DNA from: Xanthostigma xanthostigma
Lineage: Eukaryota; Arthropoda; Insecta; Raphidioptera; Raphidiidae
Length of the DNA: 64,000 nt
Direction of reading: 5' to 3'
Assembly: GCA_963575645.1 (NCBI GenBank)
Contig: OY754467.1
Coordinates: 35,337,108 to 35,401,107, forward strand
Numbering within the stretch: the first letter of the stretch is position 1; every line of letters begins with the position of its first letter. Of the stretch, positions 12,450-25,222 are shown piece after piece. The position numbers and the translations under genes are program-made. Under the pieces are notes generated by a model. It was not told the origin of the DNA and did not search any database. It saw only the letters and a list, made by a program, of their open reading frames with translations.

Positions 12450-12692
12450 AAACAGCTTTGAGGTTATACGTAAAAACACGAATGACTGCCGTTCGCGACT
12501 ATTAGCTAAAATGTACCTAATAGTGTTGCTATAGAAACGACTTATAAACAACAGTTGATAGGTTATTTTTCATACTGCCGCCCGAACGTACGTACTACCC
12601 GCATCAGTGCGTGTAATCCCACCAATGCGTAAATGTTAGACTTTCTGCCTTACAATTGATGCCGAAAGTATGTACTTTCGATCGAGGTATGA
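12450..12692 (+). repeat. Element family Z, truncated copy
   Basis: Matches the right half of 60838-61266, ending CGAAAGTATGTACTTTCG then ATCGAGGTATGAAG. It includes the TGTTAGACTTTCTGCCTTAC segment also present at 22415 and 30940. Confidence 0.7.
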
Positions 12693-13465
12693 AGAAAAAC
12701 TGGATATTTCACTGTTCTAATCTAAATGACAAGTACTTGAAAATGGAACGTATCGAATAGGTTAATAATCTGTTTGCATTTTGAATATTAATTATTGCAG
12801 TGGAACGCACATTGTTGCAATGTGAAATGATAAATATGTGTATAAATTTGCATCCCTAGTTTAGATAAGATTATTTTATGTTTATAGGTTATAATTAATC
12901 AGTAACATTGCCTGTTCATTCAGGGCAATAGTTCTCCGTCATTTATTGGTGGACCAGATAGGGTATCAAATTTTTAAGGAACTATAATACGTAAGAAATG
13001 AAACACTAAATAAAATATTAAATGAGTCACTCAAATATTATTGCAAAAAACATTACTGTTTAACAACTTTAACTTGAACAATTAATAGAATAAAAAATTT
13101 AGAAATAAATAAAGGCTACTTGCGTGTTCATTTTGGTTAGCCATATTTTAACCCTCATAAAATTATGTTAACAAACAGGAAGTACTAAAATTATTTAGTG
13201 TAAAATTTAAATAATGAACTGTTTTATGCACATTTAAATCGAAATATTCATACCATCAGGTGATATAAAATTAATGATGGCAATAACATTTTACATATAA
13301 TTACTTGAATTTAAATTATTTCAAGCAAGGGTAGTTCTTTTTGCCAGTATTTATTTATATTTAGGGCTTAAACTGGATTCGAAAAATTATTCAGCATGCA
13401 TTAAACATCTCTTCAAAAGCGTATTAACGAATAACGAAGTTTTATTACCACTGCTACTTTCAACC
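12693..13465. other. Gene-free spacer
   Basis: AT-rich and without recognised content. A possible hAT-type end, CAGGGGCGGATCTACG, starts at 13466, but I find no matching right end or TSD. Confidence 0.4.
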
Positions 13466-13627
13466 AGGGGCGGATCTACGTAGGGACTAATAGGACTAAA
13501 GCCCTGGACTACCAAGTGTCAAGGGCTCAAAAAATATGAATTACTATGATAAATCTACTTTTAGCACTTATCGTATAGCAAAAAATTCTAAATATGTAGA
13601 ATGATTATAATTGTTACTCGTATCGTA

Positions 13628-13767
13628 AGTGAATTTTGACAATTTTTTGCGTGAATATTATCCATTTTTCGTATGAATTTTTACATTTTTTTGGATGAAT
13701 TTTGACGATTTTTCGGGTGAATTTTCTGATTTTTTTGGTGAATTTTGACAATTTTTTGGGTGAATTT
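13628..13767 (+). repeat. Imperfect minisatellite, about 28-bp unit
   Basis: Roughly five degenerate units of the form GTGAATTTTGACAATTTTTT follow one another, with the G-rich part varying (GGGTGAATTTT, GGATGAATTTT). Confidence 0.7.
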
Positions 13768-14711
13768 ATAATATTATTTGTTTAGTCAGGTCACCAAGTG
13801 TGAACTTTCATTTTATTGTTATTAAACATGAATTTTAAATCCAAATTTAAAGATTCTTAATCTAACAAAAAATGATGTAGGTATAGGTACGAGTTTTAAT
13901 ATTATTAAATTAAGAGCGAACTAGATCCCCCCCTAGCTTAAACTTTATTACTCATCTTAATTTTAAAATCGGAAATTTTTTGTAGTGTTAATCGAAATAA
14001 TACAGAGCCTTAAATCAAAATATATTTAAACCATGCAGACGTCGTGTTGAATCTCTTATTTGTACTTCATTAACATCCCTGGGTCGACGTTCTGTACAAG
14101 TAAATTATCGGAGGTTCGATCACATCGGCCATTCATCATCGATTTATGCAAACATTGGACATAAAAGCAAAACATTGATATATTGAAAACATTGACCATC
14201 AATGCACTCGGGTAGAGAAAACTTAACGAGCAACCTGTTTGCAAGAGACTACTGCAATCACATATTAAACTTATATTGGGAAATGTCTATCATTGGAAAA
14301 TTGGTTACATTTTCATTAGTAATTTTCCTCACGCGCGTTGTTCTTTGTATTCTCGCGACTTTTGTACACGAAAATGCAACAAAATATACAGAGTTAGTAA
14401 TTTTATTCATAAGTTGGAAAGACTTTAAGCTTTTGCAAGTTTCATGGCCCGATTTCACGAAATGATTTTCCAGTTCAAAGGTTGACGACCAGATCACGAG
14501 TTGTATCTTCAAAAGTTACACACGACAAAACCAATCGAAGTCTAGATTACCAAAGTTCACGAGTTTTCAAATATTTCAACTACCGCGATGCAAGAAATTT
14601 CAGAAGTTCTCAAAATGTATACAAATGTAAGCGTTCTAGGAATAATCGTTTTCCTACATATAAATTAATAAAGGTTTACGGCAATGGAACACACACAATG
14701 TTATCCCATTC

Positions 14712-14944
14712 GGAACCCAAAGAAATGGTGAGACCTCTGGTGAGAAATGCGCCGAACTGTCCTAAGGGGGGTTTTTTACAGGTAAACTATGGAGGCATAA
14801 GGTAAACATTGAATTAGAAAAGCATTATGGAGGCTTGGTTAGCCTTCATTATGCTTTTCTAATTCAATGTTTACCTGTCAAAACCCCCCCTCAGGACAGT
14901 TCGGCGCATTTCTCACCAGAGGTCTCACCATTCCTTTGGGCTCC
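14712..14944. repeat. Foldback element
   Basis: Arms of about 100 bp (starting GGAACCCAAAGAAATGG on the left and its inverted partner ending at 14944) contain GGTGAGACCTCTGGTGAGAA and a G/C run. The loop holds two copies of TATGGAGGC. The overlapping ORFs are by-products of the inverted repeat. Confidence 0.75.
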
Positions 14945-15311
14945 AAATTTTGATCGCATCAATAAGCACATCAATCAGAGGGTAAAGAAGTGGTTAATAG
15001 AAATACTTAGCGGTAAATCTTGCTTGTCAACTTATTACTTGAATTACAGTGTAATTACAGGCATTTTAAGGTTTAGACAGGCGTGCGGCCGGCATTGGTC
15101 TGAGACAGGCATTTTCAAATTTCGCGCCTATTGAGAAAAATAATGTCCTCTGACAAATATCAATAATAAACATCCTTCTTCATTATTATCTGTTGGCTTT
15201 TACTTATTACCTATACAGCGTTTTGCTTTAGACAGGCATTTTTCTTAAAAATCAGGCATTTTAGGTACCATAGACAGGCGTCCCTCTATTTACATATGGT
15301 AACCCTAATAC

Positions 15312-16149
15312 ATTCAAGGGACTGTGCACTTTGTGGCGTTATTGAGAGCTATCGTTAAGAGTATTCGTCCCTGCAAACACCCCCTGCACCCTTCATCTCA
15401 AATCTTTTCCCCTCGCCTAAAAACGGTTCGCGCTCTCCCGACGCTATTTTTAAAGCTAGAGGGTTCTGGTAAACGCCAAATGAAAGACAAAGAATCAGAC
15501 TACAGATCCTTCAGGCGAATTTTTTGAAAAACCGTTTCGCCTACGTGTGAAATATTACGTAACTTATTATTTTTTTCAAAAGGTTGTAAGTTTTTTCAGG
15601 AATTTTTTTTCAAAAAATTCGCCTGAAGGATCTGTAGTCTGATTCTTTGTCTTTCATTTGGCGTTTACTAAAACCCTCTAGCTTTAAAAATAGCGTCGGG
15701 AGAGCGCGAACCGTTTTTAGGCGAGGGGAAAAGATTTGAGATGAAGGGTGCAAGGGGTGTTTGCAGGGACGAATACTCTTAAACGGAGAGAAGAAATAAT
15801 CCATTAATATTTTTTACTATAATATGTATTTACTCATAATATACAAACTTTACAATTGACCAAGAAACATTCATACTATCACAAAGCAGCTGATCTAAAT
15901 ATATGAAAGATAATCCCAACAAACAAAAGAACGAATTTCTTAGAATCTTCGGTACGCATGATGCCGACAACAAAGCCACAAAATAACAATCAATCACTGT
16001 TTATTGCTTAATGATGACGTACTGTTGTCGTTATTTACAGTGTATCATTGTATGAGCAACAAGGTAAACCAACTAGAGTTAAGTAATTACGACGCTTTAA
16101 GGAGTTTGTCGTTATATCCAGTGACGTTAAATGGAGTTTACGCACTGTA
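15312..16149. mobile_element. Tigger-like MITE, left-truncated and interrupted by a TTAA foldback
   Basis: 15312-15354 plus 15783-16149 together match the full copy at 31661-32134 (CAAGGGACTGTGCACTTTGT, then GATGATGCCGACAACAAAG-type segments, and the right end CACTG|TA). The two halves are separated by the TTAA-flanked foldback at 15359-15778. Confidence 0.75.
15359..15778. mobile_element. TTAA-flanked foldback element (family T2)
   Basis: Arms of about 170 bp are nearly perfect inverted copies starting GAGTATTCGTCCCTGCAAAC. The element is bounded by TTAA at 15355-15358 and 15779-15782. Removing it restores the Tigger-like sequence, so the TTAA is a true duplication. It encodes no transposase. 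The mirrored 60-70 residue ORFs on both arms are side effects of the inverted repeat. Confidence 0.85.
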
Positions 16150-16444
16150 TATAAAATTAAAATCAGAATTAAGCACATACTAAATAATACTTGTCTGGTG
16201 TCTACATTTATGAGTCTTTGGATAAAGAATGTCTTAGCCAGATTTCATTAAAATCTGACATTATTCGCAGAATAAACAAACCGAAATACTAAACATTTGA
16301 ACAGGAACTTTTCACAAATCTCGCTCAATCGACCAATAAAAAAACAGATCAACTAATTTCATAATATTCGCTCAATCGACTGATAAAAAAACAGGTCAAC
16401 TAATATTTCTATTTACAATGACAGTGTTGTATTCTTGAGAAGAC

Positions 16445-16826
16445 CAATGCCGGATTCAGAGGTCTGGAGGCCTCGGGGCAACAAAGGAGTGGAGGCCCCC
16501 TGGCCCCAAATTATTTTCCAAATAAAATAAACAATTTTTTCAGTCGAGTTTTCCAATAAATAATTTATTGTGAAACCAAGTATAGATTCTTTTATTATTT
16601 AACAAATATATTATAAATATAATTGGAAACAAGAATTATCTGAAATTAAATTTTAGCGTTAACGAACGGAACCTTCCGAGATTTTTTCACCGAAAAATAT
16701 CAAAGGAAAAGTTGTTTACTAGTCTGAATTTGAATTTCTTTTCGCGAAGACTCTATTGTGGGGGCCCCTCTTTTGTGGAGGTCCCGGGGCTATAGCCCCG
16801 GTTGCCCTCCCCTAAATCCGACCCTG
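16445..16826. mobile_element. Non-autonomous hAT element
   Basis: Ends CAATGCCGGATTCAGAGG and, inverted, CAGGGTCGGATTTAGGG lie between perfect 8-bp duplications GAGAAGAC (16437-16444 and 16827-16834). An 8-bp TSD and a CAGGG-type end define hAT. No transposase is present in 382 bp. Confidence 0.85.
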
Positions 16827-16834
16827 GAGAAGAC

Positions 16835-18720
16835 GTTTTCAAAATCAATTTTGTGAACATCTGTGCAACAAAAACACATTCCATGATATGTTTTCTTCTC
16901 TTTTTGATATAATATACACAGCACTACTTTCTCCCGACCAATTTTTAAATTTAACTGAAACTTCAATTCTGTACGATTCAATGATTCCTTCAGATTCTGT
17001 TAGCATCACACATGAACCCGACATGACACACACAAGCGCACAACTTGCACGCTCTGCAGGTGTCTTTCTCTCGTTTTATCTCTTTCTATTATTATGAAGA
17101 CGTCAGTGTCGCAGGGAGCGTATGGAAAGTGAAAAGGTAGTGCACACTTAATGTAGCTTTATAGAACTGGTAGTGACATCAAAGTAGAGGTGTCACTATC
17201 TATCAGGACAATCAAACTTTATAAAAAAAAACAGTTGGAATGTTCATTTTTCGAAATGATGCTTGAAATTTTCTGTAAAGTTAAAAGACCGCGCACACTT
17301 GTCAAGCATAACCCTGCACGACCAGCACAGCACAAACCTGCAACATGCACGATCAGCATAGACCAGCACATTTTAGTGCAAGTTTCGTAATGACATTTTG
17401 CAGTTTTCAAGTAGTTTTATCAATGTAAACGACACATTACTAGCTTACTTGATCGGTCCAGCTCGTACCAGTCGGTTCGTGTATGTCGACTGGCCGGTTC
17501 TTTAATACACACACAGACGCTATGACTTTAGCTGTTGAGCGTCTATATTCTACAATCTATCTATCGTCGTAATTACGACATTAGGTATAGGCTGTATGCA
17601 CTAAGCCTACTAGCGCCGCTAGTGGGTAATAGAGAACTATATAACTCACTTTTTAAGGAAATAGCGACATGTTTCTATGGTGATAAGTCAAAAACTTTAG
17701 TTGGCCATGATGTGTGAAGAAAAAGGTAATACGGAAAACTGCTGTTAATTTTATAGAATAGAATAGAATATAAATTTATTCATTACAGTGACAAAGGTAT
17801 GTAACAAATCATACAATAAAATTCAGATTAATCATTAAATAAATAGCATAACATAAAAGGTACGTGAGAATTATATACTTATTAATTATGACGTACAATA
17901 TATAAATAACTAATTTGTTTACACTGACAGCGTAACTTCAAATTATGGCGCAAATGATCTTTATTTTACTTAAATCGCCATCAGCGCAATAGCCCGGAAC
18001 ACAATAAGCACTTCCAGATCGCCTAGTTATGCCCGTTTTCTTTGTAATTATTTTTTTTTTATAAAATTATAACTAAGTATTTTCACTTTTTATAAACATT
18101 CCTCACTGACATACGGAAAATTTGAGTTTGGAGTTTCCCCTAGTGCTCACCATAAACGCTCGCATCGATAAACTCCGCCGTCTTGCACATAGCCCATACA
18201 AACAAATTATATATTAGGTTACAAAGTCAATTTGCTTCAAAATTTCGAAACAAAGATCAAATGACATTTTCCGCTAAATACGAGTCGTCGTCTCAAAGTC
18301 GTGATCCGCTCTCTACGTTTGTCTCATATCAGAAAAATAAATGGCATGTGAATTTTACTTTTTACATTATAGATCACGACTGTTGGATTTTCGTCTGCAT
18401 TGCCGTGACGAGAACAGTTCCAGGTCTGCCAACATTTTCACTTGATCTCTGCAGTTCTACCAACAACGTAATCTGAATGCAAGTTCAACATTTAACACTG
18501 ATTTCAAGTATAAAATAATAATTTGCATATTTTTTTCAAGCCATTGTTCGCAAAAAAACTTTATGAGCGGTGATCGTAATTTTCGTGCTGTATAAAGTTA
18601 AAGTTCGTATATTTGACTGACTGATTCAATTAATTGTGGTGTTCAGGAGAAAATTTATTCTTAAAAAATTATTGCAAAAAACATTTTGAGAAGTAAATGT
18701 TAGAAATTAAAGAAAAATCA
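16835..18720. other. Gene-free spacer with a possible LINE-type 3' tail
   Basis: On the minus strand around 17756-17800, AATAAATTTATATTC runs into a short (TATTC)n tail, as at the 3' end of a non-LTR retroelement. The rest shows no coding signal. Confidence 0.4.
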
Positions 18721-18757
18721 TAATTTATGGATAACAATTATTGTTATCCATAAATTA
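18721..18757. repeat. Perfect 18-bp-stem palindrome
   Basis: TAATTTATGGATAACAAT is followed after one base by its exact inverse. An inverted pair of about 100 bp overall also lies at 18950-19055. Confidence 0.8.
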
Positions 18758-19055
18758 CTCAAACTCCTTAGGAGCCATTAAATATACGTAAGCTAAAAAT
18801 GGGAGGGAGAGGCCCGTAAAAAATCTCACCCAATCTCATGTAAAGGGAGGGAAGGTCAATGAAAATTTCATGTCAACTTTTTAATTCAGGGAATAATATT
18901 ATATAATAAATACGAGAAGGAAAAAATTATGGTAGCGAGATGAGTGTGTTAATACGCACACATTGTGATGAAAAACATATATCGTTCTCTTCGTTTTAAT
19001 GAAGGGAAGTGCACAATATATGTTTCATCACGATGAGTACGAATTAACACAGGTA

Positions 19056-21311
19056 AAATCGATTCCAGATAAATCCAAATAGGAACCTCAATGATGTTCA
19101 AACTTAAAAATTTAATTAATTACGATCGAAATCGAATATAATTTAAAATTATAGAGTAAATCTCAAATGAGGGGGGTGGGGGTCCAAATTTAGAAAAAAA
19201 CATCTCACGTCATTCTGTGACGTCCGTTTGTGTAAACAATTTTCGCTTGCAATATGCAAGCATAATAAAAATACTGTGACGGTCAGTATAGGTATTATAT
19301 TATTACTGCATATTATAATAATTTTTAAATGTGTATTTTTACGACTGTTAATGGTATGTTTGTTGATTTTCAATCGGTTTATTGCAAGAGCTGTAACAAT
19401 CTTTTTAAAAAGCAGTCTTCTAGTTTAATGCACTGTCCGAGTATTGAAATAAGGAAACTGATACACGTTATTATAATATTCAACTACATTCTACTGACTC
19501 GATTTGCATAGTAATTATTTAATGAACTGCTTTAGTATTACTAACTGATGGACTGTAGCTTTCTGACTGTGCGCGATATGAGAGGATAAACAATTGTTAC
19601 TCTAAGGTTAACTGAAATATAAAATTCGAAATTGCCATAGATATTTAAAAAGAATGATTCGAAAAAATGCGTTATATTTTTTTCAAATTAAATGCGGCGA
19701 AAAAAATTTCACTCGTAAATAAAATCATGCACAAATAATACAGGCTGATTTTTAAGTTGTCTTCTTTTTCAACTGCAGCGTGTAAGTTTTAAGTAACTTT
19801 TTTTATCGAAACTCAAAAATGAAAGAAAAACAGGCTTTCAAAGTTTTAATCAATTTTATCAAATTTTGAGATCGGTCTTCGCGCAATGTTATGTCACTAT
19901 GGAAATATGTTATGTCATTATCAAGTATTCACAGAAATTGTTCGAACCTCAATAACGTTCAAACTTAAAAATTTAATGAATTACGACCACTAGTAATAAT
20001 AAATATACCAGAGTGTTACAGCTCAAAACAAAAAATCAACACTTTCAATTCTGGAAATCTGCTTCTGTCCATGATTTATAAATCAGATCAATTGGATTTA
20101 AAAAAACAGTATCCTCAACACCTAACCTTAAAGATGTCAAAACATTTAGGTTCGAACGCAACTTCAAAGAAATTTTCATAGATGATCAAGCAAAGATTAA
20201 TACAGAACAGTTTAATGCAGGATACGCCACTTCCGTGACATCTCACCAAATTATTCTAGCAAAATATGTGTTCCTTATGTCGCTTAGTCCATATTTACGC
20301 TTGTTTTATGTTTATGATTCGGGTCGTATTTATTGTATACCTATACCTATTTGTATGTGTATAAGTAATTGTGGTTAACATAATATTACTTTGAACTAAT
20401 GAATCGATGGTTTGATGATCTTTAAACACTATTATTACAATAAATGCAAGGTCGTGATCTATTTGTTTTTATGTTTATTGTGTCTATTGTATATTATTAT
20501 GTTTTGATTCGTCTTGTTTTTATATATTTTATTACTATAGTACCTATACGTTCTTAAAAAGTCTAGTGTGATTTTTTCGAACGTTCACATTATTTAACAC
20601 AGTTGGAAGTGATCTTACTCAAAACTGAACTGTCAATTTTTTAAAATTAGCTTTAAATTACTATTTTATACGAGGTACAAACAAAAAACGTAGTATGTGT
20701 CCTGTTCATTATATTATGATTCGGATGACTGGTAAACTCGCGGTGTGTCGTTTCAACATCATATCACCTCTCGATAGAATATCTTCATTCACAAACACGA
20801 TATATAAACTATTATACTATTTTAAAAAATCGAAAACAAAAACTTACAGAGAATAGGTATAAGTAAACGAATTCTATTGGGACTTGACAAGGACGAAAGT
20901 TAGAGCAAGTATATAATGTCGAATCCGCCATTTTATATATAGGTACTAGCAGCATGAAAAATGTAATGTGCTAGCTTACGATTTAAATTTCTGTCACAAG
21001 ATTTCGTATCGTTGTGTCAAATCCCATCACTGAATTTTTAAAATTAACAACACATTTGTATGTAATTTTTGACGAAAATATAAAATTGATTAATAATTAA
21101 TTGGTTATTTCATTTATTAAATAGCAATACGTAAATTTATAATTTCGTCTCGTTTCGATGAGAAGTAAGCAAAACACGTCGATTTTTTTTTATTTAAAAG
21201 GACCGAATCGGCTTCTATGGCCATTATCGCGTAAAAATTTACAAATGTAAATGTACATAGGCATGATAATAACGTCGAAATTTAAAATAATTTATATTTG
21301 TGTTTTGCTTA
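19056..21311. other. Gene-free spacer
   Basis: Very AT-rich. No gene, RNA gene or repeat with definable ends is seen. Confidence 0.4.
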
Positions 21312-21661
21312 TCTATTGTATAAAATTCCCGTGTCACAAATTTGGCCCCGCTAATCTCTGAAACCACTTAACAGATTTTAATGAAATTTTGTAAATGTGT
21401 CTTGCTTGGTGCTTACACTATAGGATAGTTTACATTAAATATTTTGAACAAAATTACGGTGTTTTGTGAAAAAACTGTTTTAGTAACATGTAACGACATC
21501 TGATAGAAAATACTCAAAGCAAGTTCAGAAGCAAACGACAAACTGTTTTACTACCAAGTAGCGACATGGGTTAGAATTCGCTCAAAGCAATTAGTTCAGA
21601 AGTAATACATATTGCAGAATTATATCTATCGCGCCCGGGTGAAACCGGGACGGACCGCTAG
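21312..21661 (+). mobile_element. Helitron-like non-autonomous element (family H1)
   Basis: Starts A|TCTATTGTATAAAATTCCC and ends GGGACGGACCGCTAG|T, the TC...CTAG layout with A/T flanks expected of Helitron-type elements. It contains repeated CTCAAAGCAATTAGTTCAGA-like blocks. No Rep/helicase is encoded. Confidence 0.65.
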
Positions 21662-21981
21662 TATTTATAGTTTTGGCCGAGCTTATCTCCGAAAGCACTA
21701 GACCGATTTTAAAAGAAATTTTGTAAATGTGTCTTGCTTGGTGCAACTTGCGCTACAGGTAAGTTTCTATTAAATATGTTGTACAAAGCTTTCTCAAAAA
21801 AACTGTTTTAGTAACACGTAACGACATCTTATAGAATACACTCAAAGCTATATTAGTTCAGAAGCAAATCTGGTAGAATTTGCTCAAAGCTATTAGGTCA
21901 GACACCGGGCCGCAAACGAAATACATTTTAATTCAGAATTATATCTATCGCACCTGGGTCAAACCGGGACGGGCCACTAGT
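21662..21981 (+). mobile_element. Helitron-like element (family H1), tandem partner
   Basis: Directly follows the preceding copy, lacks its own TC start and ends GGGACGGGCCACTAGT. It is a head-to-tail second copy diverged from the first, including an extra CACCGGGCCGCAAACG insertion. Confidence 0.6.
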
Positions 21982-22414
21982 ATTTTTATAAAATGTAGAA
22001 TATTTTTGGTAGTTAAAGCGTTAAGAAAACATATTCAGTTGATTTATTTCTGTGTATATATTTTTTCCCTATTTCACGGTTGTGTCTAGATTCTGACAAG
22101 ACAGTCGATTTGATAAGCGAATCAAAAACCGTCAAACAAAACAATACGTCTAATTACTGACCAGATCCCATATATGTATCTTCTATCTGCCCACAAAATG
22201 TTCATCGGACCCTTGGCAAAATTGCCTGCAGCTCGATAACTAAACAGTGGCGTATAACATGCAACAATCAAAAAGCATGCGACCTACGTATTTCTAATAC
22301 AGTAACGCGTATGGCCGGCGCACCGGCTGAGGTAGGTCCGATCGTTCGAAACTTGAATCGGAGCTTGCGTACCCCAGACAACGTGCAGGACAGTACAGAA
22401 ATTGATTTTTTTTC

Positions 22415-22885
22415 ATACCTCGATCGAAAGTACATACTTTCGGCATCAATTGTAAGGCAGAAAGTCTAACATTTATGCATCGGTGGGATTACACACATTG
22501 ATACAGAAAGCAAGTACGTTCGGGCGGCAGTAAAGAAAAAATCACCTATCAATCAATATCAATCAATATAGCAACCATATTACATTTTAGCCAGTAGTCG
22601 CGAACAGCTGCCATTCGTGTTATTATGTATAACCTCAAAGCTGCTTGCTTGGAATTTATCTGTGTTTTATATATAAATAATTCATAAATAATTAATTAAT
22701 TAATGTATTTAATAAACGTACTTACGACCTAGGTATGAAGAAAAATAGTATACACCAAACTGGCCGAAAGTTTGATACCTTGCACTGCGCGTCATGATGT
22801 CCTCGGCTCGCAGTGTGTCCATGGCGAGCAGTGCAAGAATATCAAACTTTCGGCCCGTGTGGTGTACACTATGTATACCTAATGA
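22415..22885 (-). repeat. Element family Z with associated hairpin, minus copy
   Basis: Minus-sense counterpart of 60838-61266. It includes TTCATACCTCGATCGAAAGT at 22413 and ACGACCTAGGTATGAAG near 22738, plus the adjoining hairpin whose arms carry GGCCGAAAGTTTGATA (22760-22882). Confidence 0.7.
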
Positions 22886-22943
22886 GGTTTTGTTTACGTT
22901 CAGTGAACTATTCATAAACTCGATGGACATACTCGTATTTTTA

Positions 22944-23076
22944 ACTTCCCGCTATAAAAAAAAAATCAAAAAATCGGGATCCCGATTTTCAAAAATCGAG
23001 TTTTCGTCATATCTTGACGTTTTGAGGTCCTGGGAAAGCTATTCTGACTATTTTGGCGATGATGTCCGTAGGGCTG

Positions 23077-23132
<56 letters not shown>

Positions 23133-23534
23133 AGCCTCTTATATCTTTTGAACGGAGTGTCCGATTGAAACGCGGTTTGCGGCATCTGACGTGCCATTGG
23201 TGAACTTAGATTTACTGAAAATTTGGAATGATTCGTTCCAATAAATTTGGAGATATCTCAAAAATACAAGTTTCAAATATTTTTAGAAATTTGTTTTTTG
23301 GAAATATATTTTCTAAACTAGTAAACCGATTAATTCCAAAATCTAATCACCTCTTCTTCTTAAAAAAAACTGCATCGAATTCCGCAAGCCGCATCAAAAT
23401 TGGTTCATTTGTTTACGAGATATCGTGAACGAAAAATTCGTAAGAAACTGTTTGAGCTCGAAGAGCTAAAAAATAAACTTCTTGCTATATTTTATATGTT
23501 TTTGAGCGTTTCGAACTCGAAAATAGCGGGAAGT
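22944..23534. mobile_element. TA-flanked MITE carrying a (TG)n microsatellite
   Basis: Ends ACTTCCCGCTATAAAA and, inverted, ACTTCCCGCTATTTTCG are bounded by TA at 22942-22943 and 23535-23536. A pure (TG)n run of about 40 bp lies at 23082-23123. The ORFs reading through it (runs of Cys-Val) are not genes. Confidence 0.7.
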
Positions 23535-23536
23535 TA

Positions 23537-25018
23537 CAGGGATAGCCTGCAGGGTCAATCTCATTTTCAAAATTTTTTACTCCGTAAACTATTAAACGAA
23601 AAATGATAAATCGTTGGTCTAGGATTTGTTTTTAGGCTCCGCCATGACATTTTGAACAAACCGTAACACAATAACACAAAACATGAAGTAAAGCCTTCAG
23701 CACCAGAAGAGATGTTTGTGTTTTAGGCCGCGTATCTTCATGGTTCTGACAGGACTCTGATACCACGCTGGGTGCGTGTAGAGCGTATACCTTCTCAGAA
23801 ACTGTGTCGATCAATACCGGGATTTGTTTTCCATTATTATAATATACTGAATCCATTTGGGAAATAAAGAAATAACCTCTTCTACAAAACACATACAGAA
23901 GTGACAAGTAAAAAAACGAAAATAAATTCATTTTATTATTGAAATGAATTTCAGCAAAATTCAGTATTTAACCGGTAGAATGCTACGCGGCGCAAAAGCG
24001 CTGCGACCGTTTGTATCGAAAATTGCGGCGCAGCGCAAAAGCGCTGCGAGTTTCAGTTTCAGTGTGTTTTTGAGCTATTTTTTTTAGATTTTTTAATTTC
24101 TAAAAGAAATAAAATACAATAATATTGATATTATTTTATGTTTAATAAACAATAAACATTTTTTCTTTATAATGCAAAAATAATAAAATTGATTGATATT
24201 TGTCTAAATTAGAGTGTTTTATTTGACACCAATATTTTTTCCTCTAAATTAATCAATATGCTTATAGCAATTTTCATTTATTTTTGCCAAAATTGCTTAG
24301 CACTAGAACGGTTAATTCACAACAAACGCATTAGATACCTTCGTTCTTAAAAGCTTTCTCTTAATTTAAAATTTAAAAAGTGTATTCATTTCATACGGCT
24401 GAGTTTAGACGCCATATTATGATGACGTCAAAGCTGGACCTACCCAGTACATCACTTTCGCGCATAGATAAAGAGATGTATATACCAGTTATATATAATT
24501 AAAAGACTAAAGAACCTGCAGTGGGCGTGGTTCAACTACAGACAGCCAATCAGCTGAAGCTGTCTTAACGATGACGTTTCTCCTCCACTCAGTGGTATAA
24601 CGGAACTATTCCATGTATAAAATTAATTGAAAAATACAACTATTCCGAATTTTTTTCATGTAGAAATTGCTTCTAAAATATTCTCAAAAAAATTGTTTTA
24701 TTATAGCTATTAGTAACGTAGAATCTAAAGTTAAAACTGTGGCACCTGTTCCGTTAAAAATGGATTTTTCTCATAAACACTTGATCAATGTTTTTATTTA
24801 TAATTAATTCCTTGTATTCTACATTGGATCTATGCTTTTATTTATAATTTGCCCTGTATTCTACATTCTGTATTTATAAAAGGTGCAAATTTGACAATTT
24901 CAATTAATACACAATTAGACTAAAATTAAATTTGCTATTCAACATGTACATATTGTAATCTTATTAAATCAAGAATTAGGTTTCTTTTTTTTAAATAAAA
25001 CAATATATTGTTGCTTAC
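23537..25018. other. Gene-free spacer flanking the small exon
   Basis: Two GC-rich copies of GCGGCGCAAAAGCGCTGCGA-like sequence lie at 23988-24050. A perfect TGACGTCA (24422-24429) and AGCCAATCAG (about 24544) occur within 130 bp. No exon could be defined. An ORF on the minus strand at 23632-23931 is discussed under rejected items. Confidence 0.4.
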
Positions 25019-25222
25019 CTTTCCATCAGCTTGATCTTTGACAGTCTGCAATAATTGGGAAGCCGGGATGCAAAATTCTCGTTCAAATCTGGCGATGTTC
25101 CCCAGATACTCGCAGACGAGTAAATCTCTAGCTTGACGCACAAGGAGAGGACGCGTGCGAGAAAAGTTCACGTACAGCGGACCAAGGAGGCGATCGACCA
25201 GGCTCGCGACTTCCGAGACACT
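25019..25222 (-). CDS. Internal exon of an unidentified protein-coding gene (68 codons)
   Basis: Read on the minus strand, the exon is preceded by TTTATTTATTCCAG and followed by AAG|GTAAGC, both good spliceosomal consensus. It is phase 0 at each end and encodes 68 residues, beginning SVSEVASLVDRLLG, with a central QARDLLVCEYLGN and ending LLQTVKDQADGK. The alternating hydrophobic pattern suggests packed helices, and the segment looks like part of a folded domain. GC content is about half, against roughly one third in the flanks, and there is no frameshift or stop. I do not recognise the family. The other strong minus-strand exon (54485-55261) ends in phase 0, so the two could be consecutive exons of one gene with an intron of about 29 kb. 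That link is inference. No start or stop codon of the gene is visible. Confidence 0.75.

Noticed and set aside
15324..15804. Near-identical ORFs on opposite strands
   Set aside because: Mirror images created by the arms of the TTAA foldback.
22794..23168. 124-residue ORF with a Cys-Val run
   Set aside because: Reads through the (TG)n microsatellite of a MITE.
23632..23931. Minus-strand ORF of about 99 residues with a hydrophobic C-terminus
   Set aside because: Possible acceptor (TGTGTTTTGTAG) and donor (AAG|GTATAC) exist, but the open phase does not match the phase-0 exon at 25019 and there is no recognisable domain.
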